Assembly (NCBI GenBank): GCA_022822125.1
Contig: JAJECF010000096.1
Span: 1 to 9,030, forward strand
Source of the DNA: Alphaproteobacteria bacterium
GTDB taxonomy: Bacteria > Pseudomonadota > Alphaproteobacteria > Bin95
Length of the DNA stretch: 9,030 bases
Reading direction: 5' to 3'
In this document: positions 3,709-9,030 of the stretch, one piece after another
Layout: every line of letters begins with the position of its first letter
Numbering within the stretch: the first letter of the stretch is position 1
Program-made: the position numbers and the translations under genes
Notes under the pieces: generated by a model
What the model was told of the DNA's origin: nothing
Seen by the model: only the letters and a program-made list of their open reading frames with translations
The model's database searches: none

Positions 3709-5406
3709 ATGCAAGATCAAGACATTAGCGCCCGCCCCGGAGGCGGCGACTCCCCACGCAGCCCCAATCCGACGGGCGGTCGCACACTCGATGCCGCGTA
3801 CTACGAAGCGCTCGACCGCGCCGCCGTGGTCCCGGACCTCCCCGAAGGCGCCGACCGCTTCACCATTACCCGCGTGCTCAGCCGCCAGGGATTTGCCAGG
3901 ACGCAGGGCTGGCACCCTGGCCTCGTCGCACAACTGCACTTCTACATCAGCTGCAGCAAGCCCCTCGACTGGCGCCCCGGCAATCTCAGGATTGTCTGGC
4001 CCCAGGTCTCGGAGACGGCCGCCGAACTGGGCGTCACCGAGGACACGGTGCGAACGAACGACCGCAAGCTGATGTTGCTCGGCGCCATCGCATTCCAGGA
4101 CAGCGCCAACTACGCGCGCTACGGCGAACGGGAGCCCGACAGGTCAGGCCGGCCTTCAGGACCCATCGTGGAGGCCTGCGGCATAGACATCGCGCCAAGC
4201 GCATTGCTGCTTCCCGGGCTTCTGCGGAACTGGGAAGCCCACCAGGCTGCCAGGAGGAAACACAAGAGCCTGCGCCGGAGGCTCTCGAGCGCGCGCAGGC
4301 ATGCGCAAACCGCGCTCCAACAGGCGGAACGCGACGGCATCTTCGCGCCGGGGGAACTGGAACCCCTCCGCCGCGGCCTCGACGACACCGCCGCGCACAA
4401 GCGGCCGGACCGTCTCTCCTTCGACGATCTGTCTGCCGTTTGCGAGGCCGCCGAACGCTTTCACGACAATCTTGCCGAGAGGATACGCGCTGCGTCCGCC
4501 GCCGTTTCGTCAGGGAATATTCCTGCCCAGGCACGGGTCCACCCGGTGCCCCAATTACATACAAGAGAGAATCCAGTACAAGAAGTTGTAGCGGCGGACG
4601 GCCTGGCCGAACCGGTCGCGGAATCCGAGGAGCCGTCCGCCGCCCCCCTTGGCCCGGAAAGGGAAGACGGTAGTCGCCGCGAGGCCTCGTGCCACCCGGA
4701 AGAAATCAAGGCGCCCCCAGGCGAGGACATCCTTGAGGCGCTCAGCCACCGGGTCGCGCGATATCTCCCGCCCGGCCGGGAACCCTCTGTGGATGAGTTC
4801 GTCTCGGCCGCAAACCACGCCCGCAGCGACATGAAGATAAGCCCGGCTCTCTGGGGGAAGGCGTGCCGGCGCATGACGCCCGAGGGCGCTTCCCTCGCCA
4901 TCGCCCATGTCGCGGCCAAATGCGACGACGGCAAGATCGAGAAGACGCCCGGCGCCTATTTCGACGGCATCCTCAAGCAGGCGCTGGCAGGCAAACTCAA
5001 TCTCGGCGCCTCGCTATGGGGCATGGTTTCGAGACACGCCGAAGGAGCGGCGAGCGATGCGCCCCAAGCCCTGGCAGGGTCGCCGTCGTCCTCGGAGCTG
5101 CCGGATGAGGCGCCCCGACCGGACATGCCGTCGAGCGGCGCGACCGGCAGCGGGGACCGTCCTCCGCCGACGCCGCTGTTTCCCGACGACCCCCCGCTCC
5201 GTGAGCTGCGGACGGTGGCCAATCCTGTCGCCATGGACCGCTTCTGCGCCGGTATCGCCGATCCCGACGGCATGAGGGAATTATGGCTCGGTATCGTGCG
5301 GCAACGCGGGCGATGGCCGTATCTCGACGAAGTTAAACGACGATACGGCCAGCATGCCGCATCTCGGAAAGCGACAAATGAATCCGTTCGGCACCGGGAC
5401 CAATGA
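3709..5406 (+). CDS. repC: RepC-like plasmid replication initiator
   Basis: This 565-residue protein has the layout of RepC, the initiator of repABC plasmids, which binds an origin inside its own gene. Residues about 50-135 are the N-terminal DNA-binding part, including IVWPQVSETAAELGVTEDTV and LMLLGAIAF of the helix-turn-helix region. GIDIAPSALLLP follows, then a basic helical stretch (about 172-207). A low-complexity linker (about 268-340) leads to the C-terminal domain (about 342-442), with ALWGKACRRM, the PGAYFDGILKQA motif matching the PGGYLRAL core of RepC, and LNLGASLWGMVSR. RepC is usually 400-440 residues; this one has a longer linker and about 120 extra C-terminal residues. The start is uncertain: 3709 is the first ATG in frame, while a GTG at 3655 lacks a ribosome binding site. 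No repA or repB precedes it. Another RepC-like gene follows 109 bases later. Confidence 0.8.
   Translation: MQDQDISARPGGGDSPRSPNPTGGRTLDAAYYEALDRAAVVPDLPEGADRFTITRVLSRQGFARTQGWHPGLVAQLHFYISCSKPLDWRPGNLRIVWPQVSETAAELGVTEDTVRTNDRKLMLLGAIAFQDSANYARYGEREPDRSGRPSGPIVEACGIDIAPSALLLPGLLRNWEAHQAARRKHKSLRRRLSSARRHAQTALQQAERDGIFAPGELEPLRRGLDDTAAHKRPDRLSFDDLSAVCEAAERFHDNLAERIRAASAAVSSGNIPAQARVHPVPQLHTRENPVQEVVAADGLAEPVAESEEPSAAPLGPEREDGSRREASCHPEEIKAPPGEDILEALSHRVARYLPPGREPSVDEFVSAANHARSDMKISPALWGKACRRMTPEGASLAIAHVAAKCDDGKIEKTPGAYFDGILKQALAGKLNLGASLWGMVSRHAEGAASDAPQALAGSPSSSELPDEAPRPDMPSSGATGSGDRPPPTPLFPDDPPLRELRTVANPVAMDRFCAGIADPDGMRELWLGIVRQRGRWPYLDEVKRRYGQHAASRKATNESVRHRDQ
4511..4590. other. Candidate replication origin (oriV) inside the RepC-like gene
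   Basis: The linker-coding stretch contains the palindrome GGAATATTCC (4514-4523), a stem-loop GCACGGGT/ACCCGGTGC (4531-4549) and then about 40 AT-richer bases in an otherwise GC-rich gene. In repABC plasmids the origin lies within repC, in an AT-rich segment of its middle part, which matches this location. No iterons are visible, so this rests on position and composition. Confidence 0.35.
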
Positions 5407-5422
5407 TCATGTTGCGATCATT
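5402..5422 (+). repeat. Inverted repeat at the stop codon of the RepC-like gene
   Basis: AATGATC (5402-5408) and GATCATT (5416-5422) flank a seven-base loop. The left arm includes the TGA stop codon. No T-run follows, so it is a weak terminator candidate. It could be a binding site or a transcript-stabilising hairpin between the two RepC-like genes. Confidence 0.35.
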
Positions 5423-5515
5423 CAGATCACTGCCTCGCCATCCATTCCCAGTGCATCCTCCGATCCCCCCAAAGGGCCACACAGGCCTGCCAACTCAAAT
5501 CAGGGAAACGAGGAC

Positions 5516-6211
5516 ATGAACTGCACATATAGCGAGTACCTTGCCGCAAAGTATCCACCCAAAATCCGTCAGCGCTGGCGCCTCCTTGTGCTTCTTGAGG
5601 ATCACAAGGTCGCCCAAATCGCCGGTTGGGACAATCAGGACATCACCTATCTTCGCCGCGCCCTGGACACCCTCTGCAAAGAGGAACCCAAGGTGGGTCG
5701 GTGGCCGGTCCTCCGTCTGCCATTACGGGAGATGCCCGGTTCCAACGGCAACCCGACCAGCGCACGACGCCGCGAAAGGCGCCTGGTCGAGCTGGGCGCC
5801 ATTATCGCCCGGGGTTCACGCAAAGATCTTCGACCGCACTGGTCCGACCCGGCAACAGGCAAGACCTATCCTGCGTCCGGCATTGACCTTTCGCCCATGA
5901 ACGATCTCGCCACCCGACTGGAAAGCGAAGCACCCGAACTCCGAGCTATCTGGAACGAGCGAGCAGCTCTGCATGATCGCATCAGGCGTCTCATTACGCG
6001 CATGCGCCGCATCGTGCGCGCCGCCGTTTTGGACGGATACATCTCCGAAGCTCAGGCTTCAGCGTTTCGCGCCCGACTCCCAAAGCTACCCCTCATTCCG
6101 GACGCCGATGCAGCCGAATTCAGCCGCCTTCTGAAAATAGGCGAGGCGCTCGAAGCCGATTTTCGACAAACGCGCGCAACCGCCATGGAGGCGAAGCATG
6201 ACCCAGCCTGA
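5516..6211 (+). CDS. Second RepC-like protein lacking the C-terminal domain
   Basis: This 231-residue protein is related to the N-terminal half of the upstream RepC-like protein. RRLVELGAIIARGS corresponds to the end of the helix-turn-helix region, GIDLSPMNDLA matches GIDIAPSALLL of its neighbour, and a basic helical stretch follows (RIRRLITRMRRIVRAAVLDG). The last 80 residues align by eye with the neighbour's segment before the linker. The RepC C-terminal domain (PGGYLRAL-type core) is absent, and the protein ends in a basic tail. The ATG at 5516 is preceded by AGGGAAACGAGG; in-frame ATGs at 5354 and 5381 would overlap the upstream gene. It probably binds DNA, perhaps competing with or regulating the full-length protein. 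Its stop overlaps the start of a ParA-like remnant by 14 bases. Confidence 0.65.
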   Translation: MNCTYSEYLAAKYPPKIRQRWRLLVLLEDHKVAQIAGWDNQDITYLRRALDTLCKEEPKVGRWPVLRLPLREMPGSNGNPTSARRRERRLVELGAIIARGSRKDLRPHWSDPATGKTYPASGIDLSPMNDLATRLESEAPELRAIWNERAALHDRIRRLITRMRRIVRAAVLDGYISEAQASAFRARLPKLPLIPDADAAEFSRLLKIGEALEADFRQTRATAMEAKHDPA

Positions 6212-6257
6212 TATCTACTCCGTGATCTCCCGGAAGGGCGGCTCCTGGAAGACGACG
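6198..6257 (+). pseudogene. Remnant of a ParA-type partition ATPase
   Basis: The first 20 codons from the ATG at 6198 include VISRKGGSWKTT, a deviant Walker A motif of the ParA family (KGGxGKTT). The invariant glycine is replaced by tryptophan, one base change from GGG. After this the frame has no ParA-like sequence; it runs antisense to two small minus-strand genes and continues to 6884 as a random frame. The ATG overlaps the stop of the preceding RepC-like gene by 14 bases, so the two were probably co-transcribed. The rest of parA, including Walker B, was lost when the downstream cassette arrived. No parB is present. Confidence 0.6.
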
Positions 6258-6260
6258 CGT

Positions 6261-6434
6261 TCAACTCTCGTCCGCCAGGAGCGCTTCGAGCCCGGCATCC
6301 GTCAAGCCGTCCGCGGAAGATTTCTTGCCGATCGCATCCATCGTGGCGGACAGCCGGTCCCATGCAGCGCCCCGCAGACGCTCGCGGCGCTGATCGACGT
6401 CGTCACGCCGGCCGGCCTGCCGATCGTCCTTCAT
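6261..6434 (-). CDS. 57-residue antitoxin-like protein
   Basis: Translation begins at the ATG overlapping the upstream stop (ATGA), so it is coupled to the DUF1902-like gene. The N-terminal half is charged and probably helical (DDVDQRRERLRGAAWDRL). The second half, MDAIGKKSSADGLTDAGLEALLADES, matches the common C-terminal tail of VapB/RHH-type antitoxins (AxxRGLTxEkLexLLADE) that wraps the toxin. An N-terminal DNA-binding fold is missing. The normal partner of a HicB/DUF1902 protein is the toxin HicA, and no HicA motif (GSHxxY/W) is present here or elsewhere in the cassette. It sits directly against the broken parA. Confidence 0.5.
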   Translation of the reverse strand: MKDDRQAGRRDDVDQRRERLRGAAWDRLSATMDAIGKKSSADGLTDAGLEALLADES

Positions 6435-6682
6435 GCGGCCAGGGCAGTGGTGCAGGAGCGCAGGACGGGGTGCCGCACCGGCGCGAAGGAGACGCAGTAT
6501 TCGTCTTCGGGCAGGTCCGGGTGGTTCTGCCTGATCAGTTCGGGGGCGCAGTCGATCAGGGCATCCATGATGCCGCCGAAGGTTTCGGCTTCGAGGACAA
6601 GGCCGGGAATGTCGTCGCTCGTTGCGACGAGGACGCCTGTTTCCTCGCAGACGACCAGTTCGACACTGAATGAATATGCCAT
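6431..6682 (-). CDS. DUF1902/HicB-like antitoxin-family protein
   Basis: This 83-residue protein has the DUF1902 pattern: an alternating N-terminal strand (FSVELVVCEETGV), the diagnostic VATSDDIPGLVLEAETF (residues 19-35), then a helix (GGIMDALIDCAPELIRQNH) and a second strand pair ending ALAA. This fold is the partly degraded RNase-H-like domain of HicB antitoxins, which neutralise the mRNA interferase HicA. The start has GGAAGGGA nine bases upstream. The stop overlaps the start of the 57-codon gene, so the two form an operon. It is transcribed opposite to the surrounding RepC-related genes and occupies the space where parA should continue, so it probably came in as a cassette. No toxin gene is recognisable. 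Confidence 0.75.
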   Translation of the reverse strand: MAYSFSVELVVCEETGVLVATSDDIPGLVLEAETFGGIMDALIDCAPELIRQNHPDLPEDEYCVSFAPVRHPVLRSCTTALAA

Positions 6683-6880
6683 CCCTTCCGTTCCCTTCCG
6701 CAAGGCCCGGAAGCTGGAGCACGGCAGGCCGGAAGGCAAGCACAGGATCGCGCACCGCAGTTCGTCCGCCCCGCCCCGCGCGCAGCTTCGCCGGGGTTCC
6801 CGGACCTTTGAACCACCGGCGATGGCATCCGGCCATGCGCCGAGGAGCAACATCACAAGCAAACCCGGGAGACCGCAAAC

Positions 6881-9019
6881 ATGACCGCGGACGTGACCGC
6901 ATACTATCCCGGCGGCACGGGCAACGCCGTACCGCTCCCCTCGATACGCCAGCTTCAGCAACTGTTGCCCTGGACGCAGGGCGCGCTCGATGCGCGGTCG
7001 GGGCCCCCGGCCCGGGACTGGAAGGGCCTCGCACGGCAAGCGATCCGCCTTCTTCCGTTCCTCTGGGCGGGATATCCGGACAGTCCCTTCCGCTACGACG
7101 ACGGACTGGCTGGCGACGACGCTCCGATAACGCCTGCGGATCTCTTCACCGGCGAAGACCCGGGAGAACATTTCGACGCCCATGCCCGCAGGGTGGGCCG
7201 CGAGGCCGCAACCGCCGCCGTCATACTCACCGACATTGCCGCGTCCCTGGACCTCACATCCCTGCCGGGCCCGACCTTGCTGGACGAGACGCTGGACGCC
7301 ATCGCACGCGGCGACATCGACCTTCGGGCCCGGGCGGAGGAACTGCTCGCGGCCATCCGTTCGGAGACGGAGCTGCCGGCGGCCGCGCCGGGCCTTCCCG
7401 ACCCGACTGTCCTGGCTCATCTCCTCCGCCATATTCATCCGCCCGGACCGGACCGCCAGGCGCCGCTCTGGCCCCAGGTCATCCATCGCACCCGCTGCAT
7501 GGCCCTTTTCGACCGGCTGGTTCCGAGAGAGGACTGGCAACAGGCCCGAGAGCAGCTCGGTCGGCACGGCGCAGCCGCGGCGGCCGTTATCGCCATGGCA
7601 AAGCAGTCGCTGGAACTCGTGTCGGACCCTGCGGGCTCGCTGCGCGGCACAGTCGCCACCGCCGCCGGGAGGCCCGCCACCCTCGACCGCGCCGTCCGCA
7701 AGCTCGTCAAGGCGACCGCGAGGCTGTCCCTCCTCCCGGAACCCGGAAGCCTGGAGGTCAACGTCCCGTCGCTGGAGCGCGCCCGCAAGCTCTACGGGCG
7801 CCTCCGTTCCCTTTCGCCCATAGCCCCGGATGCGGACAAGTGCTCCTGGCACAACCTCTACGACCGGGTCGTGCGCCTCCATCTGCCGGACCGGATCGGC
7901 AAGAAGGCCGACCTGATGGAGGCGAAGGAGCTGCTGGGTCAGCGCGCCTTTACCGTCGTCGCCATGCTGGCGCTGTCCCGATACGAATACCGCACCCGGC
8001 ATTTCGGCCTGATCGAACTCTGCTTCGAGTCCGCAGTCCGCGCGGCAGGCGCCGGGGCGCTCGACCTCGACGGGATCGTCTCCGCCGGGGAGGAGGATGA
8101 GGATCCCCGGAAGGCCGCAGCCTTCGCCGATCTTCTCAAGCCCGTCCCCGACATCCACGATATCCAGGGCCTCATTCCCGAAACGCAATGGGCGCCGGCC
8201 TCCGACGAACCCGGCCGGCAACATGGCTGGGCCTCGGTGATCGAAAATGCCCGCGTGCTCGGCCGGGAGGCGCTCGCCATCGACGACGAGACCTGGGCCC
8301 GCCTCGAGGACAGGATCGACGCCAGAAGCGCGGCCGCCGCGGTCCTGTATGCCGCGCCGCGTCCGCGCCTCGCCCCGGCGCCCCGGCTCATAGACCGCAT
8401 CGCCGGGCTGAGGTCTCGGTATGACAGTGCGTGGTTTCGCAGCACTCACAGTCAGGCTGTCGCCGCGATCGAGACCGAGATCGACCTGGCCGTCGTTGCG
8501 GCCCTCGAGAACGGCGAATTCCAGCCCGCGGCCCCCGAACTCCTGCCCGACCTGGCTACCGTGCAGCAATACGGACCCCGGTCGATACGCGAGCTCGTCG
8601 CCAACAGCTCCGAACTGGACTGGGACGAGCTGACCGCTACCGCCCACGCGCTGGCCACCGGACGGCTGGCCCTGTCCGAGGACGACTGGCGGCGCGCCTG
8701 CCGGATGCTCGGTCCCCGGCGGGCTGCGGCCGCTGCGCTTGCAGCAGCCGCCATCGAAGAGAAACGGACCCGCAAGGAATTCGGCAAGATCGTGTTCCAC
8801 GAAGCCACGCATCCGGGCTCTCTCCCGGATCTGCTTGAGTCCAGGTGGATCCCCTACCGGTCCGAGCTTGCGTTCCGGTTGGCAGAGTCATACCAACGGC
8901 GGTGGTTCAGAACCCATGGGCCCATTTTCGGGTTCCGATTGATGCGATGCGTGCGGGCTGTGATACGAGATTGTTCCAGGCATTGCAGCAGTGGTCGAGG
9001 ATGTCGTCGTAGCTTTTGA
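6881..9019 (+). CDS. Protein of about five tandem RepC C-terminal-domain repeats, 3' end cut by IS630
   Basis: The start ATG has GGGAGA eight bases upstream. The 712-residue frame shows a repeat of roughly 125 residues. Each unit has a Leu-rich helix, a W-x2-L-x3-A segment (W47, W197, W323, W450, W581), a helix of the form W-x2-A-x3-LG-x3-AA (near residues 102, 219, 346, 472, 603), and then a P-x3-L-type helix with G-x-L. In unit 2, DPAGSLRGTVATA matches the PGGYLRAL core of RepC, and unit 5 (DWRRACRMLGPRRAAAAALA) matches ALWGKACRRM of the upstream RepC-like protein. There is no helix-turn-helix and no signal peptide. From about residue 665 (base 8880) the frame enters an IS630 element, so the last 40-50 residues are not native and the fifth unit is incomplete. 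I infer a role in RepC-related interactions; no function is established. Confidence 0.65.
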   Translation: MTADVTAYYPGGTGNAVPLPSIRQLQQLLPWTQGALDARSGPPARDWKGLARQAIRLLPFLWAGYPDSPFRYDDGLAGDDAPITPADLFTGEDPGEHFDAHARRVGREAATAAVILTDIAASLDLTSLPGPTLLDETLDAIARGDIDLRARAEELLAAIRSETELPAAAPGLPDPTVLAHLLRHIHPPGPDRQAPLWPQVIHRTRCMALFDRLVPREDWQQAREQLGRHGAAAAAVIAMAKQSLELVSDPAGSLRGTVATAAGRPATLDRAVRKLVKATARLSLLPEPGSLEVNVPSLERARKLYGRLRSLSPIAPDADKCSWHNLYDRVVRLHLPDRIGKKADLMEAKELLGQRAFTVVAMLALSRYEYRTRHFGLIELCFESAVRAAGAGALDLDGIVSAGEEDEDPRKAAAFADLLKPVPDIHDIQGLIPETQWAPASDEPGRQHGWASVIENARVLGREALAIDDETWARLEDRIDARSAAAAVLYAAPRPRLAPAPRLIDRIAGLRSRYDSAWFRSTHSQAVAAIETEIDLAVVAALENGEFQPAAPELLPDLATVQQYGPRSIRELVANSSELDWDELTATAHALATGRLALSEDDWRRACRMLGPRRAAAAALAAAAIEEKRTRKEFGKIVFHEATHPGSLPDLLESRWIPYRSELAFRLAESYQRRWFRTHGPIFGFRLMRCVRAVIRDCSRHCSSGRGCRRSF

Positions 9020-9030
9020 AGACGCGGTTT
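8893..9030 (-). mobile_element. IS630-family element, 3' end only
   Basis: The minus-strand frame at the window edge is the C-terminus of an IS630-type transposase. The only TA dinucleotide close to its end (8891-8892) is the likely target site, since IS630 elements insert at and duplicate TA. The end would then be at 8893, with CCAACGGCGGTGG as the outermost sequence. The other end lies beyond the window, so the inverted repeat cannot be confirmed. Confidence 0.6.
8907..9030 (-). CDS. IS630-family transposase, C-terminal fragment
   Basis: The last 41 residues are readable, from NRVFKSYDDILDHCCNAW to IGTRKWAHGF and a TGA at 8907-8909. The NRVFxSYxDIxxHCCxAWN stretch is the strongly conserved tail of IS630-family DDE transposases found in many Proteobacteria. 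The catalytic residues and start lie outside the window, so integrity cannot be judged. It is read opposite to the repeat-protein gene that it interrupts. Confidence 0.88.
   Translation of the reverse strand, partial: NRVFKSYDDILDHCCNAWNNLVSQPARIASIGTRKWAHGF

Noticed and set aside
3589..3939. 116-codon minus-strand frame upstream of the RepC-like gene
   Set aside because: Antisense to the RepC N-terminus, no family resemblance; the strand signals here fit a non-coding RNA better.
6198..6884. 228-codon plus-strand frame as one protein
   Set aside because: Only the first 20 codons resemble ParA. The rest is antisense to the DUF1902 cassette and to intergenic DNA.
6431..8812. 793-codon open frame on the minus strand
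   Set aside because: Most of it is the antisense shadow of the repeat-protein gene in GC-rich DNA. Only its last 83 codons, from 6682, make a recognisable protein with a ribosome binding site.
1..9030. CRISPR array or rRNA genes
   Set aside because: No regularly spaced direct repeats and no rRNA-like conserved stretches were seen on either strand.

Overview
This window looks like accessory DNA from a GC-rich Alphaproteobacterium. The main evidence is a set of genes related to RepC, the replication initiator of repABC plasmids, a family largely confined to that class. The AMP-binding acyl-CoA synthetase, the DUF1902-type gene and the IS1595 and IS630 elements fit the same setting. All assignments come from reading the sequence; no database search was possible.

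Left part (1-1350): about 280 bases without a convincing gene, containing a promoter-like site inside an 11-bp inverted repeat, then the N-terminal part of an acyl-CoA synthetase. Its homology stops abruptly near 1348, and the rest of the gene is nowhere in the window.

Junction (1351-3240): a small Cys-rich protein gene on the minus strand, a strong promoter followed by a hairpin and a tRNA-Val(UAC)-like gene with an 18-nt anticodon arm, and a compact IS1595/ISXO2-type element. The element is bounded by an 11-bp inverted repeat and carries a transposase plus two tiny membrane-protein genes whose stop codons share one CTAG. No 8-bp target duplication is visible, so this block may mark a deletion or rearrangement joining chromosomal and plasmid-type DNA.

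Replicon-like part (3241-9030): a leader with several hairpins, including a good intrinsic terminator on the minus strand. This suggests an antisense RNA opposite the repC leader, as in repABC plasmids. It is followed by a full RepC-like gene (N-terminal helix-turn-helix part plus C-terminal domain), a second RepC-like gene lacking the C-terminal domain, and the first 20 codons of a ParA-type ATPase with a damaged Walker A motif. A divergent two-gene cassette, a DUF1902/HicB-like gene overlapping an antitoxin-like gene by ATGA, sits where the rest of parA should be. Next is a long gene that appears to consist of about five tandem degenerate copies of the RepC C-terminal domain. It is cut at its 3' end by an IS630-family element that runs off the window.

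The most notable observation is that RepC domains are redistributed over three adjacent genes (N+C, N only, C repeated about five times), next to a parA relic and a candidate antisense RNA. This could be an uncharacterised or decaying RepC-derived replication or incompatibility module.
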